The notes below the pieces were generated by a model that was given only the letters and a program-made list of their open reading frames with translations, did not search any database and was not told the origin of the DNA. From assembly GCA_964016885.1 (NCBI GenBank), contig OZ024759.1:3917546-3981545 (forward strand): 64,000 bases of DNA, read 5' to 3'. The position numbers and the translations under genes are program-made. This DNA is from Eledone cirrhosa. Its lineage: Eukaryota > Mollusca > Cephalopoda > Octopoda > Eledonidae. Shown here one piece after another: positions 42,815 to 53,800 of the stretch. The first letter of the stretch is position 1; every line of letters begins with the position of its first letter.

Positions 42815-45800
42815 CAGAGGTCGGCATCCTTTTGGGGTGTGCGGGCCACATTGCTATGGAGTGCCACACAGGAAGGCCACATTTCTATGCAGTGTCTCAC
42901 TGGCAGGCCATATTGTTACGAAGTGTCTTGTCAGTTGCTCACATTGCTATACAGTGTCTTGTCAGCAGGCCACATTGCTATGGAGTGTCTTGTCAGCAGG
43001 CCACATTGCTATGGAGTGTCTTGTCAGCAGGCCACATAGCTATGGAGTGTCTTGTCAGCAGGCCACATAACTATGGAGTGTCTCACCAGCAGGCCACATT
43101 GCTATGGAGTGTCTTGTCAGCAGCCCACATAGCTATGGAGTGTCTTGTCAGCAGCCCACATAGCTATGGAGTGTCTTGTCAGCAGGCCACATTGCTATAC
43201 AGTATCTTGTCAGCAGGCCACATAGCTATGGAGTGTCTCACCAGCAGGCCACATTGCTATGGAGTGTCTTGTCAGCAGGCCACATAGCTATGGAGTGTCT
43301 TGTCAGCAGGCCACATAGCTATGGAGTGTCTCACCAGCAGGCCACATAGCTATGTAGTGTCTTGTCAGCAGGCCACATAGCTATACAGTGTCTTGTCAGC
43401 AGGCCACATAGCTATGTAGTGTCTCACCAGCAGGCCACATAGCTATGTAGTGTCTTGTCAACAGGCCACATAGCTATGGAGTGTCTCACCAGCAGGCCAC
43501 ATAGCTATGTAGTGTCTCACCAGCAGGCCACATAGCTATGGAGTGTCTCACCAGCAGGCCACATAGCTATGGAGTGTCTTGTCAGCAGGCCACATTGCAA
43601 TGCAGTGTTTCACCAGAAGGCCACATAGCTATGGAGTGTCTCACCAGCAGGCCACATAGCTATGGAGTGTCTCACCAGCAGGCCACATAGCTATGGAGTG
43701 TCTCACCAGCAGGCCACATAGCTATGTAGTGTCTCACCAGCAGGCCACATAGCTATGTAGTGTCTCACCAGCAGGCCACATAGCTATGTAGTGTCTTGTC
43801 AGCAGGCCACATAGCTATGGAGTGTCTCACCAGCAGGCCACATAGCTATGTAGTGTCTCACCAGCAGGCCACATAGCTATGGAGTGTCTCACCAGCAGGC
43901 CACATAGCTATAGAGTGTCTTGTCAGCAGGCCACATTGCAATGCAGTGTTTCACCAGCAGGCCACATAGCTATGGAGTGTCTCACCAGCAGGCCACATAG
44001 CTATGGAGTGTCTCACCAGCAGGCCACATAGCTATGGAGTGTCTCACCAGCAGGCCACATAGCTATGTAGTGTCTCACCAGCAGGCCACATAGCTACTTA
44101 GTGTCTTGTCAGCAGGCCACATTGCAATGCAGTGTTTCACCAGCAGGCCACATAGCTATGCAGTGTCTCACCAGCAGGCCACATAGCTATGGAGTGTCTC
44201 ACCAGCAGGCCACATAGCTATGTAGTGTCTTGTCAGCAGGCCACATAGCTATACAGTGTCTTGTCAGCAGGCCACATAGCTATGGAGTGTCTCACCAGCA
44301 GGCCACATAGCTATGGAGTGTCTCACCAGCAGGCCACATAGCTATGGAGTGTCTCACCAGCAGATCACATAGCTATGGAGTGTCTCACCAGCAGGCCACA
44401 TAGCTATGTAGTGTCTTGTCAGCAGGCCACATAGCTATACAGTGTCTTGTCAGCAGGCCACATAGCTATGGAGTGTCTCACCAGCAGGCCACATTGCTAT
44501 GCAGTGTCTTGTCAGCAGGCCACATAGCTATGTAGTGTCTCACCAGCAGGCCACATAGCTATGTAGTGTCTTGTCAGCAGGCCACATAGCTATACAGTGT
44601 TTTGTCAGCAGGCCACATAGCTATGGAGTGTCTCACCAGCAGGCCACATAGCTATGGAGTGTCTCACCAGCAGGCCACATTGCTATGTAGTGTCTCACCA
44701 GCAGGCCACATAGCTATGCAGTGTCTCACCAGCAGGCCACATTGCTATGCAGTGTCTTGTCAGCAGGCCACATAGCTATGCAGTGTCTCACCAGCAGGCC
44801 ACATAGCTATCTAGTGTCTCACCAGCAGGCCTCATAGCTATGTAGTGTCTCGTCAGCAGGCCACATAGCTATAGAGTGTCTCACCAGCAGGCCACATAGC
44901 TATGTAGTGTCTTGTCAGCAGGCCACATAGCTATGGAGTGTTTCACCAGCAGGCCACATAGCTATGTAGTGTCTCGTCAGCAGGCCACATAGCTATGCAG
45001 TGTCTTGTCAGCAGGCCACATTGCTATGTAGTGTCTCGTCAGCAGGCCACATTGCTATGTAGTGTCTCGTCAGCAGGACACATAGCTATGTAGTGTCTCG
45101 TCAGCAGGCCACATTGCTATGTAGTGTCTCGTCAGCAGGACACATAGCTATGGAGTGTCTCACCAGCAGGCCACATAGCTATGGAATGTCTCACCAGCAG
45201 GCCACATTGCTATGTAGTGTCTCGTTGGCAGGCCATGATATCAAATAAGTAATGAGAACATATGTAAAAAGAATGCAGTAATATAATAAAATACTCTGAC
45301 AGTTTTAATAAACTCTGACAAAGCCATGACACCTGGCAGTGTATTTAAACCAGGGTTGCCATTTGTTCATTGAACATATTTACTTCTAATAATACTGAAC
45401 ACTTTTAACATAGAAAAATAAATAAACATTGATTATTATCAAATACAGTCCCTTACAGATGTTTTACTAGGAGACAGCTAACTAAAATGAACAATTTTGA
45501 GGATGAAATGAAATAACTATGTCAGACATACTGACTTTTTTAGGTAAGTCTGGGTCATTTCACATCCCTGCCATACAGATACTATGTATGTACATATATA
45601 CACGAATACACACACACAGTCCCTTTGACCTCGATGTCTGACTATTGTATCTCTCTGAGTTTGATTGTTTCTTACTGTCACATTAAAACATTACGTTCAG
45701 TTAAGTGAGTCTTGTGGTTAGACGTGTTCTCTAGTTGGTATTTTAATCCCAAATAATTCGGAACAATTTTTAAGGGGATCGCTTAGTCTAAGATTAAAAC

Positions 45801-45842
45801 CTGTCGGCAGGCCAGATGTGGCCAGGGATTTGATGACCCCTA
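42815..45842. mobile_element. hAT-like element, copy 2
   Basis: Same termini and same atctatac flanks (42807-42814 and 45843-45850) as copy 1, but the internal 31-bp array is 2.4 kb (42838-45234) in place of 8.4 kb. The identical flank shows that this copy arose by duplication of the locus and not by a new insertion. Confidence 0.82.
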
Positions 45843-45956
45843 ATCTATACTATAGTGATATCAACTATTTTATATCTATATCATCTGTACTATATCCCTA
45901 CAACCTATATTATATCTATAGCTATACTATATCTATTCCTCTATATTATATCTATT

Positions 45957-46105
45957 GAAGGCGCAAGGATTAGTGGTAAGAGCGTCAGGCTTACAATCTT
46001 AAAGTTGTGAGTTCGATGCCTGAATCTTGCTGTGTTTTGTGTTCTTGAACAACTCACTTTATTTCATGTTGCTCAAGATACTCTGCTATAGAAATGAGTT
46101 GTGAT
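45957..46105 (+). mobile_element. tRNA-headed SINE head, copy 2
   Basis: Paralogue of 42124-42275 with few substitutions; part of the same segmental duplication. Confidence 0.7.
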
Positions 46106-46109
46106 GTCA

Positions 46110-46178
46110 AACTTTCAATAAGAACACACACCTGTCTCTAAGTTACACCTGCTGTTGTTTTGTTTCAATATATTATGC
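46110..46178 (-). pseudogene. Short EGF-like half-exon relic (copy 2 of the duplicated segment)
   Basis: The minus strand keeps the CN..TGVC segment (AACAGCAGGTGTAACTTAGA then GACAGGTGTGTGTTC) after the common breakpoint. The remainder of the exon is replaced by SINE-derived sequence. It is paralogous to 42280-42350 through the large segmental duplication. Confidence 0.5.
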
Positions 46179-46206
46179 TACAACAAAGTTATGCTACATC
46201 ACTTAC

Positions 46207-47180
46207 CTTATTAGAAATATGGTAATGAAAGGGTTAATGACATAGACAGTGTCTTTCATTAGAAATATGGTAATGAAAGGGTTAATGACATAGACAGTGT
46301 CTTTCATTAGAAATATGGTAATGAAAGGGTTAATGACATATACAGTGTCTTTCATTAGAAATATGGTAATGAAAGGGTTAATGACATAGACAGTGTCTTT
46401 CATTAGATATATGGTAATGAAAGGGTTAATGACATAGGCAGTGTCTTTCTTTAGAAATATGGTAATGAAAGGGTTAATGACATAGACAGTGTCTTTCATT
46501 AGAAATATGGTAATGAAAGGGTTAATGACATATACAGTGTCCTTCATTAGAAATATGGTAATGAAAGGCTTAATGACATAGACAGTGTCTTTCATTAGAA
46601 ATATGGTAATGAAAGGGTTAATGACATAGAGTGTCTTTCATTAGAAATATGGTAATGAAAGTGTTAATGACATAGACAGTGTCTTTCATTAGAAATATGG
46701 TAATGAAATGGTTAATGACATATACAGTATCTTTCATTAGAAATATGGTAATGAAAGGGTTAATGACATATACAGTGTCCTTCATTAGAAATATGGTAAT
46801 GAAAGGGTTAATGACATAGACAGTGTCTTTCATTAGAAATATGGTAATGAAAGGGTTAATGACATAGAGTGTCTTTCATTAGAAATATGGTAATGAAAGG
46901 GTTAATGACATATACAGTGTCCTTCATTAGAAATATGGTAATGAAAGGGTTAATGACATATACAGTGTCCTTCATTAGAAATATGGTAATGAAAGGGTTA
47001 ATGACATAGACAGTGTCTTTAAGTAGAGATATGTAATGAAAGTTTTAATGACATGTCTTTAAGTAGAAATATGGTAATGAAAGAGTTAATGACATAGACA
47101 GTGTCTTTCATTAGAAATATGGTAATGAAAGGGTTAATGACATATACAGTGTCTTTCATTAGAAATATGGTAATAGGAAG
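46207..47180. repeat. 46-48-bp minisatellite, second large block
   Basis: About 20 units, nearly all of the cattagaaatatgg type, in larger duplicated blocks (the tgacatagagtgtctttcat variant at 46621 and 46860). Confidence 0.95.
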
Positions 47181-47201
47181 TTTAATTACTATACTACTTA
47201 C

Positions 47202-47302
47202 CTCTCTGACAGTTGCTACCTTCATAACCAGCAGCACATCCTCCACTAGAACATACACCTGTCTCTATGTTACACCTGATGTTGTTTTGTTTCAATATAT
47301 TA
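47202..47302 (-). pseudogene. EGF-like half-exon relic with intact donor
   Basis: The 3' half of a module is preserved ([18 protein letters not shown], then QRG) with donor G|GTAAGT. The 5' half is replaced by AT-rich sequence beginning AATATATTGAAACAAAAC, so no acceptor or first three cysteines exist. A 46-48-bp minisatellite begins about 20 bp beyond the donor. Confidence 0.65.
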
Positions 47303-47332
47303 AGCTACAGACTAAGCTATACTACACAACAC

Positions 47333-47431
47333 ACTTCATTGGAACACACACCTGTCGCTGTGTTACATCTCGCTGTTTGTTACACCTCTCTGTATGTTAC
47401 ACCTGCTGTTGTCTTGACCCACTATATTAAG
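47333..47431 (-). pseudogene. EGF-like half-exon relic with repeated insert
   Basis: On the minus strand the family segment ACAACAGCAGGTGTAACA is followed by two further copies of a TGTAACA-type block before GACAGGTGTGTGTTCC. It lacks the first half of the module and the 3' end with the donor. The repeated insert resembles those at 28599 and 48429, with one block more. Confidence 0.55.
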
Positions 47432-47461
47432 TTATAAACAAAGCTATACTACACCACTTAC

Positions 47462-47598
47462 CTGTCTGACAGTTGCTACCTTCATAACCAGCAGTACATC
47501 CTCCACTAGAACACACACCTGTCTGTTTGTTATATTTACTGTTGTCAACACAGTGACATGTGTTGCCACATTGGCTCCAAATATACCATTTCTACAGA
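47462..47598 (-). pseudogene. EGF-like module exon with a 1-nt frameshift
   Basis: The region is 137 nt, one short. Compared with the paralogue at 24595 a single C is missing after GGAGCCAA, so the frame breaks right after VCRNGIFGAN. The codon for the fifth cysteine has also changed (AAATATAAC for AAATGTAAC), a second sign that selection has relaxed. Both splice borders look intact (CCACAG before, G|GTAAGT after), so splicing it in would frameshift the transcript. Confidence 0.8.
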
Positions 47599-47659
47599 CT
47601 GTGGAAATAAAAATATGAGAACAATGACAACAACAACAACATATAACACTATACAAGAT

Positions 47660-48395
47660 AATCATCATCCTCATCATTACCATATAATGTCCATTTTCTA
47701 TGCTAGCATGGGTTAGATATACTGTCCCATTGTGAGAAAAGTTGGGTCAGATGGCCATGTCTTGCTTATGCAGAACTGATTTGGGATTGGTTTTGATGGC
47801 TGGATGCCCTTCCAAATGCCAACCACTTTACAGTGTGGACTGGGCACTTTTTGTTGTGTCACCAACTTGACCACTTTACAATGAGAGCTGAGCACTTTTT
47901 GTTGTGGCATTATCACAACCATTTTACAGTGTGTGCTGGGCACTTTTTGTTGTGGCATTATCACAACCATTTTACAGTGTGTGCTGGGCACTTTTTGTTG
48001 TGGCACTATCACAACCATTTTACAGTGTCGGCTGGGCACTTTTTGTTGTGACACTATCACAAGCACTTTATAGTGTGGGCTGGGCATTTTTGTTGTGGCA
48101 CTATCACAACCACTTTACAATGAGGGCTGGGCACATTTTGTGTCACCAACATGACCACTTTATAGTGTGGGCTGGGCATTTTCGTTGTGGCACTATCACA
48201 ACCACTTTACAGTGTGGACTGGGGACTTGAGTGGGGCAGTTGCATGGGGATTGAGGAGGTAGATTTAGGGGCATGGGTGAGGGGTGGGGATTTAGTAGCT
48301 CACTGACCTTTCTTCAACCCATTCTCACACTGGCTACTGTGCTTTCAGAACACCTTCCTCCACTGCAAGTAACAGAAACTATGTACCACTTCTTC
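47660..48395 (-). mobile_element. LINE fragment with expanded tail
   Basis: The low part (47660-47830) is the LINE 3' tail (gatggctggatgcccttcca). 47830-48220 is about eight 48-bp units of tttacagtgtgtgctgggca, ctttttgttgtggcattatc. 48287-48395 encodes on the minus strand CSGGRCSESTVASVRMGWRK, the segment after the reverse transcriptase zinc motif. The part between is missing. Confidence 0.7.
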
Positions 48396-48428
48396 ATAAC
48401 CAGCACCACACCCTCTACTGTAACACAC

Positions 48429-48583
48429 CTGTCTTACAGTTGCTATCTTCATAACCATCACCACACACTTCACTGGAACACACACCTGTCTCTGTGTTAC
48501 ATCTAGCTGTTTGTTACACCTGCTGTTGTTAGTACAGTGACATGTGTGTTTACAGTTAGGTCCAAATTTACCTGTTTTACACC
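48429..48583 (-). pseudogene. EGF-like module exon broken by a 17-nt net insertion
   Basis: The region keeps an acceptor (TTTCAG) and starts normally as GCKTGKFGPNCKHTCHCTNN. It is 155 nt, 17 more than the family length. An extra copy of the stretch that normally encodes CN(K/T)(Q/E)TG has been inserted (AACAGCTAGATGTAACACAG), shifting the rest out of frame. The donor equivalent reads G|GTGTGT. A related insertion occurs in the relics at 28599 and 47333, which points to common ancestry of these dead exons. On the low side it abuts a LINE fragment. Confidence 0.75.
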
Positions 48584-48746
48584 CTGAAAATAAAAATATT
48601 GAATGTTCTGCATGAGTATGCGGTCGAAGGACAGCTCCTTGCTCCGATAAATCATGTCACTTCTAACACATGTAGCATACATGTTTCCCTTCCATGTAAT
48701 AACCCAATATATTAAGTTAGAAACAAAGCTATACTACACCACTTAC

Positions 48747-48884
48747 CTGTCTGACAGTTGCTACCTTCATAACCAGCAGCACATCCTCCACTAGAACACA
48801 CACCTGTCTCTTTGTTACACCTGCTGTTATCAGCACAGTGACATGTGTATTTACAGTTGGGTCCAAATTTACCTGTTTTACAGA
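48747..48884 (-). CDS. EGF-like module exon
   Basis: The 138-nt exon has acceptor CGACAG and donor G|GTAAGT. The module is VCKTGKFGPNCKYTCHC to [12 protein letters not shown], eight cysteines, phase 1-1. Its intron flank is followed about 160 bp away in gene direction by the insertion-bearing paralogue at 48429, so three module copies lie within 1.4 kb here. Confidence 0.9.
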
Positions 48885-48977
48885 CTGTCGGTATTAAATA
48901 TGAGAACAATGACAATTACAGCAACATATAACACTATACAAGATAATAAATATCATAATTATATCATCTATATATAT

Positions 48978-49310
48978 ATGGTGGCACATGGCTTAATGGT
49001 TAGAGCATTGGCCTTGCAATCGAAAGGTTGTGAGTTAAATTCTCAGACCGGGTGATGTGTTGTTTCCTTGAGCAAGACACTTTATTTCACATTGCTCCAG
49101 TTTACTCAGCTGTAGAAATGAGATGACAGGGACTGGGGTCCCTATCATTCCACTGCAAAGTGGTCGTGGAGGTGCCATGGCAAAAAAGCACCCAGTACTC
49201 ACTGTAAATAAGGTTGGTGTTAGGAAGGGCATCCAGCTGTAGAAATCAAGCCAGAATCAGTTTCCGTCCCACCCTTGCAAGCAGGGAAAAGCGAACGTAA
49301 AATGATGATG
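48978..49310 (+). mobile_element. tRNA-headed SINE, complete
   Basis: Same family as 28222, with head ggcacatggcttaatggtta, ggttgtgagttaaattctca, and tail acccttgcaagcagggaaaa. A second LINE tail end (atgctggcgtggaagatgga) follows to 49360. Confidence 0.85.
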
Positions 49311-49517
49311 AGTCTAACCCATGCTGGCGTGGAAGATGGACGTTAAACGAAGATGATGATGATATTATAGTGTTGTCATCTATGATATAGTGATATCATC
49401 TATACTATATCTCTACAACCTATATGATATCTATATCCTATATATTATATCTAATCATCTGTATTATATCTATATCATCTGTATTATATCTATATCATCT
49501 GTATTATATCTATATCA

Positions 49518-49590
49518 TCATAACCAGCATCACACCTGTCTCTGTCTGTTTTTTTACACCTGCTGTTGTTTTGTTTCATATATCAAGTTA
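49518..49590 (-). pseudogene. Half-exon relic of an EGF-like module
   Basis: The minus strand shows the family segment around ACAACAGCAGGTGT followed by a disrupted ACAGAGACAGGTGTGATGCTGGTTATG stretch, missing the first half of the module and much of the rest. Its upstream edge (AAACAAAACAACAGCAGG after an ATAT-rich start) is the same breakpoint as in the other half relics. No acceptor or complete frame remains. Confidence 0.55.
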
Positions 49591-49617
49591 GAAACAAATC
49601 TGTACTACAGTACTTAC

Positions 49618-49755
49618 CTGTTTGACAGTTGCTACCTTCATAACCAGCAGCACATCCTCCACTTGAACACACACCTGTCTCTTTGTTACACCTGCTGTTA
49701 TCTGCGCAGTGACATGTGTATTTACAGTTGGCTCCAAATTTACCTGTTTTACAGA
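49618..49755 (-). CDS. EGF-like module exon
   Basis: The 138-nt exon has acceptor TTTCAG and donor G|GTAAGT. The module starts VCKTGKFGANCKYTCHC and ends [12 protein letters not shown], with eight cysteines. It is nearly the same as the exon at 48747-48884 (ANC against PNC is the clear protein difference), so the two are a recent tandem duplicate. A half-exon relic lies about 30 bp further along in gene direction at 49518-49590. Confidence 0.9.
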
Positions 49756-49944
49756 CTGAAAATAAAAATATGGAAGTCTAAATATATTTAATAATTCACA
49801 TTAATTTCTGATATTTTCATATTTTACATGGTAGACATTATTTGAATTTTGAAAATGTGAGACCAGAGAAATTGCTTCATGTGACACTGTAAGAAAACAT
49901 TAAAGAAAACATTAAAAAAATGAAATGTATATCTTCTTCTTTAT

Positions 49945-50040
49945 CATTAAGAATGTCAGCAGCAGCAGCAGCAGCACCACACACACACACACATATATAT
50001 ATACAGAGAGAGAGAGAAGAGAGAGAGTAGTTAATAATAA
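49945..50040. repeat. AGC, AC and AG microsatellites
   Basis: Consecutive short runs of agc, ac, at and ag. Confidence 0.9.
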
Positions 50041-50107
50041 ATACAAAGACCAAAATCTAGAGAGGGCTCAATAAGATAAGAGTTTTATGTATATGTATAT
50101 ATATGTA

Positions 50108-50425
50108 TCATCATCATCATCATTTTACGTCCACTTTTCCCTGGTTGCGAGGGTGGGATGGCTTGATTTCTACAGCTGGATGCCCTTCCTAACACCAACC
50201 TTATTTACAGTGAGTGCTGGGGGCTTTTTTGCTGTGGCACCTCCACGACCACTTTACAGTGGAATGATAGGGACCGCAATCCCTATCATCTCATTTCTAC
50301 AGCTGAGTAAACTGGAGCAATGTGAAATAAAGTGTCTTGCTCAAGGAAACAACACATCACCCGGTTTGAGAATTGAACTCACAACCTTTTGATTGCAAGG
50401 CCAATGCTCTAACCACTAAGCCATA
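50108..50425 (-). mobile_element. tRNA-headed SINE flanked by long direct repeats
   Basis: Minus copy of the 28222 family. It is flanked by direct repeats of about 75 bp (gagagagtagttaataataa, atacaaa.accaaaatct.ga, gagggctcaataagataag at 50016-50085 and 50426-50505), far longer than a normal target duplication. Confidence 0.8.
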
Positions 50426-50892
50426 GAGAGAGAGAGAAGTGAGAGAGTAGTTAATAATAAATACAAACACCAAAATCTGGAGAGGGCTCAATAAGATAAG
50501 AGTTATCATCATCATCATCATCATCGTTTAACGTCCCTGTTCCACGCTTGCATGGGTTTGGACGGGAGTTTTCCGACTTGAGGCAGGAGTGGTTGTCTTG
50601 CTCGCATAGGACTGTCTGGCGGGTTTTCTACAGCTGGATGCCCTTCCTAACACCAACCACATTTACAGTGTGGGGCTGGGAGGTTTTTACCGTGTTGCCT
50701 ACACGGCCACATTACAGCGTGGACTGTGTTTTTTTGTCGTGACACCTACACGATCTCATTTGTTTCGGCCTGGATGTTGTGGTACCAACATAACTTTACA
50801 TGGAAAGGGGCGGTGTGGATGGGGTGGGGGTGTGGGTAGTGGGTGAATTTTGTTAGATATGCCTACTGACTGTAGTAGGTTTTACTTTGTAT

Positions 50893-53800
50893 TTAGGTAA
50901 GGCGGGTCTTCTCTATTACTGAGTACCGCCAAAGGTCTCGGTCCAGTGACATTGTCTTGGAGAGGTGTAAGTGTGTGAGGTCGGAATTTATCAGCTCGTC
51001 CCAGGTTTTTCTGGGTCTGCCTACTCCGTGGCTACCGTCTATCTTTATTGCCCTGCACTTTGTTATACAGTTGTCGTTTTTCATGCGCATCACGTGACCA
51101 TACCAACGTAGCCTTCTCTCGAGTAAACAACATCTGATCCCTCTTATTTCTAATTTTTTCCTTAGTTCGTTTATGCTCTGCCGTTCACGTATATTACTAT
51201 TACACATCCAGCGGAGCATGCAAGCTTCGTTCCTCTCTAGTCTGCGTATATCCTCTGCACACAATGCCCAGGTCTCACTGCCATGCAACATTGCTGTTCG
51301 TATGCAGGCATTATACAACCTGCCTTTCATTCTTAGGGAGAACCCTTTAGCGGCTAATAGTGGTTGTAGCGGTTGTCTCCCTTGTTGTGACTCACAACCC
51401 CAATAGATTAACAACATCTAGACGGGAAGTAGAACCCTTTCTGTAACTTCTGGTCAGAACCCTATAAAACTAACAACTTTAAGTTCTCATTCTCTCATTT
51501 GCCCTTCCAGCGCCTGGCCTTCGCCAGGCGTCTCGCCTTTACCAGGCGTCTCGCCTTTGCCTGGCAATCAAAACGGTAACTACTAACTTTGCTTCATTCT
51601 ATCATCTATTTCTTTGACATGTCAACTATACTGTTCTATATATATCCATGATTGTTAATTAAATATTATACACACAAACCATGTCTCCTTGTTACATTCA
51701 TACAACCCAGTATCTACGCTATATGGTATAAGCTCTCTGAACTTTTTCCATCCAGTTCTGACTCTAGCTACTGTATTTACAGAGCACCCTCCCCCACTGC
51801 TGATTTTGTCACCCAGGTAACGGAAGCTGTCCACTATTTCTATAGAACCCTCTGCGCAATTGAAAGAGCTAGTATTCTGTGGGCACTTGCTGCTACTTAT
51901 TGCACCAGAGCACCGGCCACATGTAAAATCTATGTTCTTAGTAAGCTTACCTGTGATCCCACTACATCTTTTATGCATCCATACTTTGCATTTGGGACAT
52001 AAAATGGAGTTTCTACCTACGCCTTTCCTACACACTGAGCATGGCCACTTCCCGGAAGGGACCGCCGCCTTATTTTCTTTCTTACAAACTAGAACTTTAG
52101 TCTTAGCCAGGTTAATTTTAAGGCCTTTTGATTCTAGGCCATGTTTGGAATTTCTTCTCTAGCTCGGCCATTGATTCAGCTATGAGCGTTAGATCATCTG
52201 CGTATAGGAGTTCCTATGGGCAGCCGGTCTTGAACTCCTCTGTTATAGCCTGAAGGACAATAATAAATAGTAGGGGGCTAAGAACAGAGCCTTGATGGAC
52301 ACCAACTTTTACGCTAAACTCTTCACTATATTTGTTGTTAATTCTAACCTTACTGACTGTTTCTTTATACATGGCTTGTATAGCTCTCACAAGCCATTCA
52401 TAAACACCGAGTTTTCTAAGAGCCCACCAGATAATGGAATGGGGGACTCTGTCGAAGGCTTTCTCCAAGTCGACAAAAGCTAAGTATAGGGGTTTACTTT
52501 TAGCTAGGTACTTCTCCTGTAGTTGTCGTACAATGAAAAGAGCGTCTGTGGTACTTTTGCCTGACACAAACCCGAACTGCATTTCATCTAGATCAATTCT
52601 CTCTCTGATTAGTTGCGCTATTACTTTTTCTGTGACCTTCATGACCTGGTCGATTAATTTAATGCCTCTATAGTTACTCCTATCTAGGGCATCTCCTTTA
52701 CCCTTGTAACAGTTAATGATGCTGCTGCTACGCCAGTCCTTCGGAACAACCCCATTCTGTACGACTTGGTTTACTATCCGGGTGACCATGGTGTGTCCCA
52801 CCGTTCCAGATGCCTTCAGTATCTCAGCAACTATTTCCGAAGGCCCAGCCGCCTTACCCGTCTTCATATCTTTGATTGCCTTACTTATTATACTACCCTC
52901 GACTAACACTGCTGGTCCCTCTATTGGATCGATGTGGGGGAGACTGTCTTTCTCCCATTTATTCTCCTCATTTAGTAGCCTTTCGTAGTGACACTTCCAA
53001 GCTACCTTCTTATCAGCATCGGTGATGGCAAGTACGCCATCATCATTAAGTACACACTTCTCCCCAACGATATCACGGTTTTCCTTGACACATTGCCTAG
53101 CAATCCTGAACACCTCACGTTTTTGGTCCTCGCATTGTAGTACATGCTTGGACTTTCTTTCCTCTGCTTCCCTTCTTTCGAAGTACACTTGTCTCCTAGC
53201 TTCCCTCCTGGCCACTTGATAGTTTTCTCTACTTCCCCATCCCGCCATACTTTCCAAGCCTGCTTTTTGGCCTTAATTGACCCCTCTACCTTACTGTTCC
53301 ACCACCATGTTACTCTCCTCCTGCCTACAGGCCTGCTCCAGCCACAGACTTCATCTGCCGCCATCAGCAGGTTTGCTTTCAGGAATTCCCACTGTTCCTC
53401 TATATTGTACGACTCTAATTGCTCTTCCTTACTGTCGAAAGCATCAAGTAATATGCTTTTAAATTTATTTCTGGCTGTGGGGTCCTTTAGCTTCCATATT
53501 TTCCTCCTGAGGATAGTCCTCTTCTGCTGTCTAGTACGTCTCGTCCTGACTATTAGGTCGCTAATTATCAGTCTATGTTGGGACGTGCATTCTTCATGGG
53601 GGAGGGATTTAGTGTTTACAACAGACACTCTGTCACGTCTTCTGGTAAGGATATAATCTACCTGGCTTGTGTGTTCCCCCGATCTATAGGTGATCAGGTG
53701 ATTGTCTCGTTTTTTGAAGTTAGTGTTACAGATAGTTAGGTTATTTGCGTCACAGAATTCCAGGATTCTGGAGCCTTCCACATTTCTAGTACCAAACCCA

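Noticed and set aside
33299..43287. Short open frames (AGHIAMECLVSRPHSYGVSHQQAT) as secreted peptide genes
   Set aside because: They occur in all frames of the 31-bp array and end at random unit variants.
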